Assembly: GCF_014287895.1 (NCBI RefSeq)
Contig: NZ_JACOPP010000002.1
Span: 186,001 to 250,000 of the forward strand
DNA length: 64,000 nt
Source: Lawsonibacter hominis
Lineage (GTDB): Bacteria; Bacillota; Clostridia; Oscillospirales; Oscillospiraceae
Direction: 5' to 3'
The translations under genes and the position numbers were made by a program. This document shows positions 47,648 through 57,395 of the stretch, in pieces. A model generated the notes under the pieces. The model saw only the letters and a list, made by a program, of their open reading frames with translations. It was not told where the DNA came from and ran no database searches. Position 1 is the stretch's first letter. The number at the start of each line of letters is the position of its first letter.

Positions 47648-50320
47648 TTAAAAGTCTCCGCCCGGGTCGAAGGGGGGCAGGTCCCGGCCCTGGGGGACGG
47701 CGTCTCCCTCGAACTCCAGTTCGTCGGGCACGCCCTCGGGCGCAGCGTCCACCATCCCCTGCTTGAACTGCATCTCCTGCCACTGCTCCTTGGTAATGAG
47801 CACCTGCCGGGGCTTGGAGCCCTCAAAGGGCCCCACGACGCCCTTCTCCTCCATCTGATCCACCAGACGGGCGGCCCTGGAATAACCGAGCTTGAGCCGC
47901 CGCTGGAGCATGGAGACCGAGGCCATACCGGTCTCTACCACCACCTCGATGGCGGCGGGGAGCAGTTCGTCGTAATCGTCCCCCACCTCTTCGGGTGCGG
48001 AGCCGCCCACGCCCTTGCTTCCCTTCTCCTTCTCGGCGGCGTGCTGTTCGATCTCATGGATGATCTCATCCGAATATTCCGCGCTGCCGCTGTTTTCCTT
48101 GATAAAGCCCACCACGGCGGCCACCTCCTCGTCGGAGATCAGGCAGCCCTGGACCCGCTGGGGCTTTCCGGTCCCCAGGGGAAAATAAAGCATGTCGCCC
48201 CGGCCCACCAGCTTTTCCGCGCCGGTGGTATCCAGGATGATGCGGGACTCCAAACTGGAGGCCACCGCGAAAGCGATGCGGCTGGGGATATTCGCCTTCA
48301 TCAGCCCGGTAATCACGTCGGCGGAAGGCCGCTGGGTGGCAATGATCAGGTGCATCCCCGCGGCGCGGCCCATTTGGGCCACCCGACAGATGGATTCCTC
48401 CACCTCCTTGGCCGCCACCAGCATCAGATCGGCCAGCTCGTCGATGACCACCACGATCTGCGGCATCTTCTCCATGCCCTCGGTCTTGGCGGCATGCGCG
48501 TTGTAGCTGGCCAGATCCCGCACCCCGATCTCGGAGAAGGAACGGTAGCGCTTCATCATCTCCACCACGGCCCACTGAAGCGCCCCGGCGGCCTTTTTCG
48601 GGTCGGTGACCACCGGGATCAGCAGGTGCGGGATCCCGTTGTAGATGCCCAGCTCCACCATCTTGGGGTCCACCATGATCAGGCGCACCTCCTCCGGCGT
48701 GGCTTTATAGAGCAGGGAAATGATCAGGGAGTTGGTGCATACCGATTTACCCGAACCGGTGGTACCCGCGATCAGCAGATGGGGCAGTTTGGCAATGTTG
48801 CCTACGATGCAGTTGCCCCCGATATCCTTGCCCACGGCAAAGGCCACCTTGGAGGGGGTGTCCCGGAACGCCCGGGAATCGATGACCTCGTGGATGTGTA
48901 CCGGAGAGACCAGCTTGTTGGGCACCTCGATGCCCACCATGGAGATCTTGTCCGGGATGGGGGCGATCCGCACGCCGGTGGCTCCCAGCGCCAGGGCGAT
49001 ATCGTCGGCCAGATTGGTCAGCTTGTTCAGCCGCACACCCTGATCCAGCTCCACCTCATACCGGGTCACCGAGGGTCCTCGGGTCACATTGGCAATGTTG
49101 GCGTCGATGCCGAAGGAGCGGATGGTATCCGACAGACGGACCTGGTTGGCCCGCAGCTCCCCGGCTACGTCGCTGGCGGAGAGACCGCTCCCCTCTTTCA
49201 GCAGGGAGACCGGCGGATATTGATAGACGGGGGGGCCGCTCTCCAGATTTTTTGCAATATCCTGGGCCACCTCCGCGGCGGCCTGGGCGGTCTCTCCCTT
49301 CTTTCCCTTGCCCACGGCGGGCTCCCGTTCGATCTCCGGCATGGGCGGCATGGGGACCGGTTCCGGTGCGGGGCCATGCTCCGGCACGGGTTCCGCCTGC
49401 GCCGGAGCCAACTCCGCCGCCGCAGGCGGCATGGGCGGGACCGGCGCCGCGGGCGCGGCAGGCCCGTCCGCCGGAACGGAGGCCTCCCCGGCCAGTACCT
49501 GATCCGGCGTCGGCACGGAAGGCCTGCGGTTGAAGAACCGCTCCTTCTTGGCCACCGGCTCCACTTCAGCGGGCTTCCCTGCCAGCGGACCGTCGTCCAC
49601 TGGAATATCGATCTCCGCCCTGCGCCGGGACGTGGCGCCCGCGGCAGCGGATGCGGCCGTCTCTTTCACCCGGCGGCGGCGCTCCCTGGGGACGGGCTCA
49701 GGCAGTTCTTCCTCCTCATACTCGGCCCGGGGACGGGACCGCACAGCGTCCACCACGTCCGCCGGCGTCACATGGAAGGCAGCCATCACCATAAGGATGG
49801 CCGCCAGTACGAAAATGACTCCCGCGCCCGGCTTGCTGAACACCGCCGTCAGGGCCAGGGCAATGACGCCGCTGACCAGGCCGCCGCTCTGGAGGGCCTG
49901 TCCCTGCGTCCACAGGCTCTTGACCAGCGCCATGCTCCAGACGTATTCCCCCCTTGCCAGGATCAGGTGCAGCAAACAGCCCGTCAGCACCGGCGTCAGC
50001 AGTGCGCACCACACCCGCAGGCGCACCGGGCGTCCCCGGTGGAACGCCAGGATACCGCTGGCGATGAGAAGCATGGGGGACAGCAGCCAATAGCCGTAGC
50101 CAATCAGTCCCTTGACGGTACCGCAGAAAAAGTCCACGAAGATGGCCTCAATGGGAACGTACCCGAACGCGGCAAAAATGGCCAGCAGCAGGCACACCAC
50201 GGCCCCGACCTCCCGCCGGACGGGCTTCGGGGGCGGCGGCGCTTTTTTCCGCGTGGTCGTACTGCGGGCGGCAGTGCTTGTCCGCTTCCCGCCCGTGGTC
50301 TTCTTTTGTGCTGTGGCCAT
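47648..50320 (-). CDS. DNA translocase of the FtsK/SpoIIIE family
   Basis: This membrane-anchored ATPase pumps DNA during division or into the forespore. The 890-residue product has four N-terminal membrane segments (about residues 35-170) and a long Pro/Ala-rich linker (about 230-370). The motor domain carries Walker A GTTGSGKSVCTNSLI near 550 and Walker B VVVIDELADLM near 650. A C-terminal gamma winged-helix domain (VVETGMASVSMLQRRLKLGYSRAARLVDQME) follows. FtsK and SpoIIIE cannot be told apart from sequence here, although the position next to spoIIIA fits SpoIIIE. Confidence 0.93.
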   Translation of the reverse strand: MATAQKKTTGGKRTSTAARSTTTRKKAPPPPKPVRREVGAVVCLLLAIFAAFGYVPIEAIFVDFFCGTVKGLIGYGYWLLSPMLLIASGILAFHRGRPVRLRVWCALLTPVLTGCLLHLILARGEYVWSMALVKSLWTQGQALQSGGLVSGVIALALTAVFSKPGAGVIFVLAAILMVMAAFHVTPADVVDAVRSRPRAEYEEEELPEPVPRERRRRVKETAASAAAGATSRRRAEIDIPVDDGPLAGKPAEVEPVAKKERFFNRRPSVPTPDQVLAGEASVPADGPAAPAAPVPPMPPAAAELAPAQAEPVPEHGPAPEPVPMPPMPEIEREPAVGKGKKGETAQAAAEVAQDIAKNLESGPPVYQYPPVSLLKEGSGLSASDVAGELRANQVRLSDTIRSFGIDANIANVTRGPSVTRYEVELDQGVRLNKLTNLADDIALALGATGVRIAPIPDKISMVGIEVPNKLVSPVHIHEVIDSRAFRDTPSKVAFAVGKDIGGNCIVGNIAKLPHLLIAGTTGSGKSVCTNSLIISLLYKATPEEVRLIMVDPKMVELGIYNGIPHLLIPVVTDPKKAAGALQWAVVEMMKRYRSFSEIGVRDLASYNAHAAKTEGMEKMPQIVVVIDELADLMLVAAKEVEESICRVAQMGRAAGMHLIIATQRPSADVITGLMKANIPSRIAFAVASSLESRIILDTTGAEKLVGRGDMLYFPLGTGKPQRVQGCLISDEEVAAVVGFIKENSGSAEYSDEIIHEIEQHAAEKEKGSKGVGGSAPEEVGDDYDELLPAAIEVVVETGMASVSMLQRRLKLGYSRAARLVDQMEEKGVVGPFEGSKPRQVLITKEQWQEMQFKQGMVDAAPEGVPDELEFEGDAVPQGRDLPPFDPGGDF

Positions 50321-50394
50321 TGCGCATCAGTCCTTTCGAGGATTTGGAGCCGAAAACGGCCCCGGCATACCGGCCGCCGGGGCCGCAGCTGAAC

Positions 50395-51246
50395 TCAGTG
50401 GAGCACCGCCATCTTCACGATCCCGGCGATCAGGCTGCCAAGGCCCACGCCCCAGCAGTAATAGGCAAACTTTCCGAACTTGCCCTGGTCGGCCAGCAGC
50501 TTCACCAGCCGGATGGCGAAATAGCCCACGACCGCGGCCACCACAACGCCCACCAGGTAGACCGGCAGCAGGCTGTGATCAAAACCGGTTTCCAGCGCGC
50601 TCTTCAGGGAGAGGATGTTGGCCCCCAGCACGGCGGGCAGGGACATCAGAAAGGAAAAGCGCACGGCAAAATTCCGGTCAAAGCCCCGCAGCATGCCCAC
50701 GGAGATGGTGGTACCGGAGCGGGAGAGCCCGGGAATGACGGCGATGGCCTGTCCGCAGCCCACGATGAGCGCGTCCGCCACCGTGGCATTTTTCGCACTC
50801 TTGCGGCCATGGGCCAGCCGGTCGGAGAAAAAGAGGATAAAGCCGGTGGCGATCAGGGCGCAGGAAACCAGGATCACATTGGAGAACAGGGACTCCAATG
50901 CGTCCTGAAAGAGGACCATCACGAACAGCGGCAGCGTGGCCACGATGATGAGCATCACCAAACGCCGGGCCGGAGGCGGCGTTGCGCCCGTCCCCTTCTT
51001 CCCGGCCAGGGAGGCGATCCCGAGAAAGAATTCCCGGATCATCTCCACGATGTCCCGCCAGTAGACCAAACACACGGAGACCAGCGTGCCGAAATGGAGC
51101 AGGACGGTGAAAAACAGGTGGCTTTCTTCCACGTTTTCCATGCCGAAAAAGGCCTGGAACAGGGCCAGGTGGCCAGAACTGGAGATGGGCAGGAATTCAG
51201 CCACCCCCTGGATGATCCCCATAAGGATCGACATCAAATAAGTCAA
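50395..51246 (-). CDS. uppP: Undecaprenyl-diphosphate phosphatase
   Basis: UppP (BacA) recycles the lipid carrier of peptidoglycan synthesis. The 283-residue product has about eight membrane segments and the two active-site regions: GVAEFLPISSSGHLALFQAF near residue 13 and GLSRSGTTISVGMLRG near 170, with the Glu and Ser/Arg residues of the family. A TTG at 51244-51246 is the best start. It is eight bases after GGAGG and aligns with family N-termini, while the upstream ATGs overlap that GGAGG. Confidence 0.92.
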   Translation of the reverse strand: MTYLMSILMGIIQGVAEFLPISSSGHLALFQAFFGMENVEESHLFFTVLLHFGTLVSVCLVYWRDIVEMIREFFLGIASLAGKKGTGATPPPARRLVMLIIVATLPLFVMVLFQDALESLFSNVILVSCALIATGFILFFSDRLAHGRKSAKNATVADALIVGCGQAIAVIPGLSRSGTTISVGMLRGFDRNFAVRFSFLMSLPAVLGANILSLKSALETGFDHSLLPVYLVGVVVAAVVGYFAIRLVKLLADQGKFGKFAYYCWGVGLGSLIAGIVKMAVLH

Positions 51247-51355
51247 ATCAGTTACCTCCATCATCAGGCATACGGACCGCTTTGGACATACAGTAGTATA
51301 TTAACACAAGGCGCGGGATATTTCCATCCTTTTTCACCGTTCGGGAGACAGACAA

Positions 51356-51391
51356 GCGCACGGTGCGTCCGGTCAGGGACGCACCGTGCGC
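51356..51391 (-). terminator. Hairpin after the fumarylacetoacetate hydrolase-family gene
   Basis: GCGCACGGTGCGTCC pairs with GGACGCACCGTGCGC (15-bp perfect stem, 6-base loop) just after the stop. On minus it is followed by TTGTCTGTC, so the T tract is weak. Confidence 0.55.
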
Positions 51392-51402
51392 TGCAAAGCG
51401 CT

Positions 51403-52155
51403 CTATACGACGTGGCTGCGCAGAACCCCGATCCCCTGGATCGCGACCTCCACCGTGTCGCCCGGCTTCATCGCCCCGATGCCCGCGGGGGTGCCGGTGG
51501 TCACCACGTCGCCGGGCTCCAGCGTCATGGACGCGGTGATGAAGGCCAGCAGCTCCGGAATCCGGGTCATAAACTGGGATGTGTTCCCCGACTGGACCAC
51601 CGTACCGTTGAGCCGTGTCTCCAGCTCCAGCGCCGAAGGGTCTACCTCATCGGTGACCAGCGGGCCCACGGGGGCGAAGCCGTCCATACTCTTGCCTCGG
51701 GTCCACTGTCCGTCGCTCTTTTGCACATCACGGGCGGTCACGTCGTTGAGACAGGTATAGCCCAGGATGTACCGGGCATACTCCTCCGCCTTCACGTCTT
51801 TCGCCTGTTTCCGGATCACAAAGGCCAACTCCCCTTCGTAGTCCAGCCGCCCCACAAAGGCAGGGGCGTGGACCTCCCCCTCCGGGCGGTTGAGCGTATT
51901 GGGGGCTTTGAGGAACAGGATGGGACGTTCCGGCACCCCGTCCCCCATCTCGACGGCATGATCATAATAGTTTTTCCCTACACAGACGATCTTGGTGGGC
52001 GCGCAGGGGGCCATCAGACGGCAGTCCGCCAGAGGCAGGCTTTTCCCGTCATAGCAGATCCCATCAAAGGGCGGCGCGGCCAGAGTGCGTACCAGATCGC
52101 CCTGGAGCACGCCCCACACGCTGCCGCCGTCCCGCTCCAACTTCACGTATTTCAT
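51403..52155 (-). CDS. Fumarylacetoacetate hydrolase-family protein
   Basis: The 250-residue product has the FAH fold: VCVGKNYYDHAVEMG near residue 57, the acidic metal site DYEGELAFVI near 106 and NDVTARDVQKSDGQWTRGKS near 136. A metal-stabilising segment (TTGTPAGIGAMKPGD) lies near the C-terminus. Family members cleave C-C bonds in beta-diketo acids, decarboxylate or isomerise; the substrate is unknown. It overlaps engB by 4 bases and ends the tig-clp-lon unit, where it is not a conserved member. Confidence 0.87.
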   Translation of the reverse strand: MKYVKLERDGGSVWGVLQGDLVRTLAAPPFDGICYDGKSLPLADCRLMAPCAPTKIVCVGKNYYDHAVEMGDGVPERPILFLKAPNTLNRPEGEVHAPAFVGRLDYEGELAFVIRKQAKDVKAEEYARYILGYTCLNDVTARDVQKSDGQWTRGKSMDGFAPVGPLVTDEVDPSALELETRLNGTVVQSGNTSQFMTRIPELLAFITASMTLEPGDVVTTGTPAGIGAMKPGDTVEVAIQGIGVLRSHVV

Positions 52156-52751
52156 AAATGCTCCCCCGCATGCGCCAGGATCAGTTCCAGCAGCTCCTGC
52201 TTTCCGTCTCCCTTTTCTGCTGAAAAGGGGATCACCTTTACCGTTTCGTCCAGGCCAAGCGTCTCCCGGATCCGGGCCAGGTTGGACGCGATCTCGCTCT
52301 TTTTCAGCTTATCCAGCTTGTTGGCCACGACCGCGAAGGGACGGCCGCTGCCCTGGAACCACTCCGCCATGGTCTGGTCGTCTGCGGTTGGCTTGTGCCG
52401 GGCGTCCACGATCATCATGCCCAGGGTCATCAGCGTATTGTCGGAAAACCACTCCTCCATCAGGCGTCCCCAGCGCTCACGCTCCCCCTTGGAGACCTTG
52501 GCATAGCCATAGCCGGGCAGATCCACCAGATAGAATTTCTCATCGATGAGGAAATAGTTGATGTGGGTGGTCTTCCCCGGCGCCGCGCCGACCCGCGCGA
52601 GATTCTTCCGATTCAAAAGCCGGTTGATGACCGACGACTTGCCCACATTGGAGCGGCCCGCGAAAGCCACCTGGGGCAGGCGGTCCCGAGGGAAATCGGA
52701 CGCCTTGGCGGCAGAACGGACAAACTCCGCCTTTTGCAGATTGACGCTCAT
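52152..52751 (-). CDS. engB: Ribosome biogenesis GTPase YsxC/EngB
   Basis: EngB (YihA/YsxC) is a GTPase needed for large-subunit assembly. The 199-residue product has G1 GRSNVGKS (residues 32-39), G3 DLPGYGYAKVSK near 82, and G4 NKLDKL near 148. It lies immediately after lon and before the FAH-family gene, as in the tig-clpP-clpX-lon-ysxC cluster of other Firmicutes. The ATG at 52749-52751 gives the standard length. Confidence 0.95.
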   Translation of the reverse strand: MSVNLQKAEFVRSAAKASDFPRDRLPQVAFAGRSNVGKSSVINRLLNRKNLARVGAAPGKTTHINYFLIDEKFYLVDLPGYGYAKVSKGERERWGRLMEEWFSDNTLMTLGMMIVDARHKPTADDQTMAEWFQGSGRPFAVVANKLDKLKKSEIASNLARIRETLGLDETVKVIPFSAEKGDGKQELLELILAHAGEHL

Positions 52752-52761
52752 ATTCGCTCCT

Positions 52762-55173
52762 TTACTGCTTGAAGCTGGGGAGATTCTGCCCCTGAGCGGC
52801 GCTTTCCACGGGCCGCGCCCGGAGCAGTCCTTCCTCCCGCCCGCCCAGGTCCAGCGCCTGGGCCAGCACCGCGTCCACCTGCTCCACGGGAATAAACTGC
52901 AGGGCGGCGCGGACGGTCGGATCGATCTCCTCCAGGTCCTTTTGGTTATCCATGGGTAAGAACACCGTCTTGATCCCATTGCGGTAGGCGGCCATGGTCT
53001 TCTCCTTCAAGCCGCCGATGGGAAGCACACGCCCCCGCAGCGTAACTTCCCCCGTCATCGCGATTTCACGCTTCACCGGAGCCCCGGTGAGAGCGGAAAC
53101 CATGGCGGTAGTGATCGCGATGCCGGCGGAGGGGCCGTCCTTGGGGACCGCTCCCTCGGGGAAGTGGACGTGCAGGTCTTTGGTCTTATAGAAATCGGCT
53201 TCAATGCCCAGCGTGGCCGCCCGGCTGCGGATATAGGAGAGCGCCGCATGGGCGGACTCCTTCATTACATCGCCCAGGTTGCCGGTGAGCTCCACCTTGC
53301 CGGATCCGGGGACCACGTTGACCTCCACCTCCAGGATCTCGCCGCCCACGCTGGTCCAGGCCAGGCCGTTGACCACCCCCACCTGCTCCATACGGGGCAG
53401 GCGCTCCGGGTGGAACCGGCGCACGCCCAGGAATTCTTCCAAAGTGTCTCCTGTAACGCGAACCGACTTTACACCATTGGAGACCAGACGCATAGCGGCC
53501 TTGCGGCACAGGGCGGCCAGCTGCCGCTCCAGCACGCGCACACCGGACTCGCGGGTATAGCCCCGGATGATCTCCCGGATGGCGTCGTCGGTCACCTTCA
53601 TCTGAGCGGGGCGAAGGCCGTGGCGCCTGCGCTCTTTGGGCAGCAGATGGTTCCTGGCGATCTGGAGCTTCTCCTCATCGGTATAGCTGGTCAGCTCGAT
53701 GATCTCCATCCGGTCCAGCAGGGGCCGCGGAATGGTGTCGGTGGTGTTGGCCGTAGTCAGGAAAAGCACGTCGGACAAATCGAAGGGGACCTCCAGAAAA
53801 TGATCCCGGAAGGTACTGTTCTGCTCGGCATCCAATACCTCCAGCAGGGCCGAGGAGGGATCGCCCCGCTGGTCGTTGCCCAGCTTGTCGATCTCATCCA
53901 GCAGCAGGAGCGGATTGGATGTGCCCGCCTGGCGCACTGCCTCAATGATACGTCCCGGCATGGCGCCCACATAGGTCTTCCGGTGGCCGCGGATCTCGGC
54001 CTCATCATGGACGCCGCCCAGGGAAATCCGCGCCATCTTCCGGTGCAGCGCCCGTGCCACGCTCATGGCGATGGAGGTCTTGCCCACGCCCGGAGGGCCT
54101 ACCAGGCAGATGATCTGCCCTTTCAGTTCCGGCGCCAGCTGCTTGACCGCCAGAAATTCAAGGATACGCTCCTTTACCTTTTCCAGGCCGTAATGGTCGG
54201 CGTCCAGCACCTTGCGGGCTGCGGCCACATCGACGCGCTCCCTGGTCTTTTTGCCCCAGGGCAGCTCCAGGCACACGTCCAGGTAGTTGCGGATGACGGT
54301 GGCCTCGGCAGAGCCGAAAGGCTGTTTTTCCAGCCGCCCTACTTCTTTCAGCAGCTTTTCCGCCACCTCGCCGGGGAGCTTTGCATGGGCGATCTTCCGG
54401 CGATATTCCGTCAGCTCGCTGTCGCTGCCCGGATTCTCCTCCCCCAGCTCCTGCTGGATGACCTTCATCTGCTCCCGCAGGAAATAGTCCCGCTGGCTGC
54501 GGGTGAGCTGGTCCCGGACCTTTCCCTGCATATCCTGCTCCAGCTCCAGGATCTCCACCTCCCGGCGGAGCGTGCGGCAGAGCAGTTCCAGGCGCCGGAC
54601 GGGACGCAGCTCCTCCAGCACCGCCTGCTTGTCGCCGGTGCGCATTGCCAGGTTCTGGGCAATATAATCGGCAATATAGCCCGGGTCTTCGCTGGCCAAT
54701 ACGGACAGGAGGATATCCGGCGTCATCTTGGGGGCCAGCTCGATATAGCGCTCAAACAGCTCATAGGTTTGGCGGATCAGCGCCTCAGTCCGGGCGGAGC
54801 GCTTCACCGGTTCCTCGGGCCGGATCTCCTCCACCTCCGCCATCAGATAGGGACTGGTTTGGGGCAGGCTGTGCATCCGCCCCCGGCTGACCCCCTCCAC
54901 CATCACCCGCACGTTGTCCCCGGGCAGGCGGAGGATCTGGCGTACGTTACAGATGGTTCCAATGGTGTAAAGGTCGTTCAGCTGCGGGCTCTCCACAGAG
55001 AGGTCACGCTGAGCGACCAGGAAAACCGGCTGCCCGGTGGTCATGGCCTCATCCAGCGCTTTGATCGACGCCTCACGCCCCACGTCGAAGTGGAGCAGCA
55101 TATTGGGGAATACGGTCAGGCCCCGCAAGGCAAGCGCAGGCATGGTGACCGGCAGATTCGATTCCATGAACAT
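52762..55173 (-). CDS. lon: ATP-dependent protease Lon
   Basis: Lon degrades damaged and regulatory proteins. The 803-residue product has an N-terminal substrate domain, an AAA+ module (GPPGVGKTSIAMSVARAL near residue 360 and LLLLDEIDKLGND near 425) and the protease domain with the Ser682/Lys725 dyad in KDGPSAG and GGLKEK. It is downstream of clpX with an 84-base gap and directly upstream of engB. No HrcA (CIRCE) or CtsR operator is apparent in that gap. Confidence 0.97.
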   Translation of the reverse strand: MFMESNLPVTMPALALRGLTVFPNMLLHFDVGREASIKALDEAMTTGQPVFLVAQRDLSVESPQLNDLYTIGTICNVRQILRLPGDNVRVMVEGVSRGRMHSLPQTSPYLMAEVEEIRPEEPVKRSARTEALIRQTYELFERYIELAPKMTPDILLSVLASEDPGYIADYIAQNLAMRTGDKQAVLEELRPVRRLELLCRTLRREVEILELEQDMQGKVRDQLTRSQRDYFLREQMKVIQQELGEENPGSDSELTEYRRKIAHAKLPGEVAEKLLKEVGRLEKQPFGSAEATVIRNYLDVCLELPWGKKTRERVDVAAARKVLDADHYGLEKVKERILEFLAVKQLAPELKGQIICLVGPPGVGKTSIAMSVARALHRKMARISLGGVHDEAEIRGHRKTYVGAMPGRIIEAVRQAGTSNPLLLLDEIDKLGNDQRGDPSSALLEVLDAEQNSTFRDHFLEVPFDLSDVLFLTTANTTDTIPRPLLDRMEIIELTSYTDEEKLQIARNHLLPKERRRHGLRPAQMKVTDDAIREIIRGYTRESGVRVLERQLAALCRKAAMRLVSNGVKSVRVTGDTLEEFLGVRRFHPERLPRMEQVGVVNGLAWTSVGGEILEVEVNVVPGSGKVELTGNLGDVMKESAHAALSYIRSRAATLGIEADFYKTKDLHVHFPEGAVPKDGPSAGIAITTAMVSALTGAPVKREIAMTGEVTLRGRVLPIGGLKEKTMAAYRNGIKTVFLPMDNQKDLEEIDPTVRAALQFIPVEQVDAVLAQALDLGGREEGLLRARPVESAAQGQNLPSFKQ

Positions 55174-55257
55174 TCACTTCCTCTCGGAAAACAGGAATAG
55201 ATGCCACAGTGGGGCGAGGGAACCTCCCCCGCCCCGCTGGTATCCAGATGGCTTTCG

Positions 55258-56577
55258 TTACGATACGTTCCCCCGCAGCGCAGTGCCGCCCTGTTCGGCG
55301 CGCAGGGCAGCGCCGCCCAGGCGGGGCCGCTCGGTGCGCTCAGGATCATGCTCGACGGCGGGCGGCACGTGATCCGCTACGCTCTCCGGCGTGATGGTGA
55401 CCTTGGTAATGGTGGGGTCGGAAGGTACGTCGTACATCACCCGGGTCATGACCTCCTCCAACACGGCCCGCAGTCCCCGGGCGCCGATCCCGCGCTCGAT
55501 GGCCTGGTCCGCAGCCGCTTCCAGCGCGGCGGGCTGGAACTCCAGATCCACCATATCGTACTCCAGCAGCTTCTGGTACTGCTTGACCAGGGCATTTTTG
55601 GGCTGTGTGAGGATACGTACCAGCTGCTCTTTGTTCAGGGCGCTGAGGGTCGTGATGACCGGCAGGCGGCCCACCAGTTCCGGGATGATACCGAACTTCA
55701 GCAGATCGTGGGGCTGGACCTGCTTGAAGACAGCGGTATTGTCCTTCTCACGCTTCCGCTGAATCTCCGCGCCGAAGCCGATGGTCTTCTTATCCAGCCG
55801 CCGCTCGATGATCTTTTCCATCCCGTCAAACGCGCCGCCGCAGATAAAGAGGATATTTTTGGTGTTGATCTGAATGAATTCCTGATGGGGGTGCTTGCGC
55901 CCGCCCTGGGGCGGGACGTTGGCCACGGTACCCTCCAGGATCTTCAGCAGAGCCTGCTGCACGCCCTCGCCGGATACATCCCGGGTGATGGAGGTATTCT
56001 CGCTCTTGCGGGCAATCTTGTCGATCTCGTCTACATAGATGATGCCCCGCTCCGCCAGCTCCACATCATAGTCGGCGGCCTGCACCAGACGCAGCAGGAT
56101 GTTTTCCACGTCGTCGCCCACGTAGCCTGCCTCGGTCAGCGTGGTGGCGTCGGCGATGGCGAAGGGCACCTTCAGGATGCGGGCCAGGGTCTGGGCAAAG
56201 AGCGTCTTGCCGCAGCCGGTTGGCCCCATGAGCAGAATGTTGCTCTTTTGCAGCTCCACATCCTCCCCGCCGCCGAAGTAAATGCGCTTGTAGTGGTTGT
56301 ACACGGCAACGGACAGGGCGACCTTGGCGTCCTCCTGTCCGATGATATACTGGTCCAGGACATCACGGATCTCCCGGGGCGTGGGGATCACGTCCGGGAT
56401 ATCGGGAGAAAACGGCTCCTCCGGGTCGTAGGTGTCGTCCAGGATGCTCATGCACAGATGGACGCACTCGTTGCAGATGTAGGCGCCCGGGCCTGCGATG
56501 ATACGGTTCACCTGCTCCTGATGCTTGCCGCAGAAAGAGCAGCGGACCGATTTGTTGCGTTCGTCGTTTTTCGGCAT
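55258..56577 (-). CDS. clpX: ATP-dependent Clp protease ATP-binding subunit ClpX
   Basis: ClpX unfolds substrates for ClpP. The 439-residue product has the N-terminal zinc finger (CSFCGKHQEQVNRIIAG then CNECVHLC) and Walker A GPTGCGKTLFAQTLAR near residue 117. The pore loop GYVG lies near 150, Walker B YVDEIDKIARKSEN near 183 and the arginine-sensor segment near 300. The C-terminus is about 15 residues longer than usual. The order tig-clpP-clpX-lon is standard. A hairpin at 56668-56697 separates it from clpP. Confidence 0.97.
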   Translation of the reverse strand: MPKNDERNKSVRCSFCGKHQEQVNRIIAGPGAYICNECVHLCMSILDDTYDPEEPFSPDIPDVIPTPREIRDVLDQYIIGQEDAKVALSVAVYNHYKRIYFGGGEDVELQKSNILLMGPTGCGKTLFAQTLARILKVPFAIADATTLTEAGYVGDDVENILLRLVQAADYDVELAERGIIYVDEIDKIARKSENTSITRDVSGEGVQQALLKILEGTVANVPPQGGRKHPHQEFIQINTKNILFICGGAFDGMEKIIERRLDKKTIGFGAEIQRKREKDNTAVFKQVQPHDLLKFGIIPELVGRLPVITTLSALNKEQLVRILTQPKNALVKQYQKLLEYDMVDLEFQPAALEAAADQAIERGIGARGLRAVLEEVMTRVMYDVPSDPTITKVTITPESVADHVPPAVEHDPERTERPRLGGAALRAEQGGTALRGNVS

Positions 56578-56667
56578 TGTGTTACCTCAACTCAAAAAGG
56601 TTCCGGAACCCCCGTTCCAACCGGCGCGCGGAGGGTGACGGAGGCGGTTTCCGGGAGAAGACCGCAA

Positions 56668-56697
56668 GGGAGCGGGGCCGATGGCATCCCCGCTCCC
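56668..56697 (-). terminator. Hairpin between clpP and clpX
   Basis: GGGAGCGGGG and CCCCGCTCCC form a 10-bp perfect stem with a 10-base loop a few bases after the clpP stop. The sequence beyond is not T-rich, so it may be a partial terminator or a message-stabilising element. Confidence 0.5.
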
Positions 56698-56708
56698 CTA
56701 TGATTCGA

Positions 56709-57290
56709 TCAGCGCTGATAGATGACCTTGTCGATCAGGCCGTATTCCTGGGCCTCCTCGGCAGACATGAAGTTGTCCCGCTCGCAGGCGGCGGTAACCT
56801 CCTCCACACTTTTACCGGTGTTGCCGGCCAGGATGTGGTTCATACGCTTTTTGATGATCTCCAAGCGCTTCAGATGGATCGCCATATCGGTGATCTGGCC
56901 CTGGGTGCCGGCAGAAGGCTGATGGATCATGATCTCGGCGTTGGGCAGCGCCAAACGCTTGCCCTTGGCGCCGGAGGACAGCAGAAACGCGCCCATGCTG
57001 GCGGCCATACCGATGCAGATGGTGGAAACGTCACACTTGACGTACTGCATGGTGTCGTAGATGGCCATACCGTCGGTGACGGAGCCGCCGGGGCTGTTGA
57101 TGTAGAACTGGATATCCTTATCCGGGTCCTGGGCTTCCAGATACAGCAGCTGGGCCACCACCAGGCTGGCCGTGGTCGCGTTGACCTCCTCGCCCAGGAA
57201 GATAATGCGGTCGTTGAGCAGCCGGGAGAAAATATCATAAGACCGCTCGCCCCGGTTGGTCTGTTCTACTACATAGGGAACTAAGCTCAT
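56709..57290 (-). CDS. clpP: ATP-dependent Clp protease proteolytic subunit
   Basis: ClpP is the serine protease barrel used by ClpX. The 193-residue product has the catalytic triad Ser98 (GMAASMGA), His123 (MIHQP) and Asp172 (ACERDNFMS). The ATG at 57288-57290 follows AAGGAG and gives MSLVPYVVEQTNRGERSYDI, a normal ClpP N-terminus; the 18 residues before it are not part of the family. It follows tig after a 105-base gap that contains a hairpin at 57353-57386. Confidence 0.97.
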   Translation of the reverse strand: MSLVPYVVEQTNRGERSYDIFSRLLNDRIIFLGEEVNATTASLVVAQLLYLEAQDPDKDIQFYINSPGGSVTDGMAIYDTMQYVKCDVSTICIGMAASMGAFLLSSGAKGKRLALPNAEIMIHQPSAGTQGQITDMAIHLKRLEIIKKRMNHILAGNTGKSVEEVTAACERDNFMSAEEAQEYGLIDKVIYQR

Positions 57291-57352
57291 GGTTTTGGAT
57301 CTCCTTTTATTTGATGTCGGAGCCGGCTGCCCGGCTCTGACCATCCCACCAC

Positions 57353-57386
57353 CGGCGGGCAGTCACACACCACAGTATGCCCGCCG
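57353..57386 (-). other. Hairpin in the tig-clpP intergenic region
   Basis: CGGCGGGCA (57353-57361) can pair with TGCCCGCCG (57378-57386), a 9-bp stem with a 16-base loop. It may act as an attenuator or RNase stop between the two genes; no T tract follows. Confidence 0.35.
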
Positions 57387-57395
57387 TACGGCAAC

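Noticed and set aside
48041..50392. A 783-codon plus-strand open frame
   Set aside because: Antisense shadow of the FtsK/SpoIIIE gene, rich in His and Arg, without domain features.
55174..55257. CIRCE or CtsR operators upstream of lon
   Set aside because: No inverted or tandem heptad repeats matching those operators are present in the gap.
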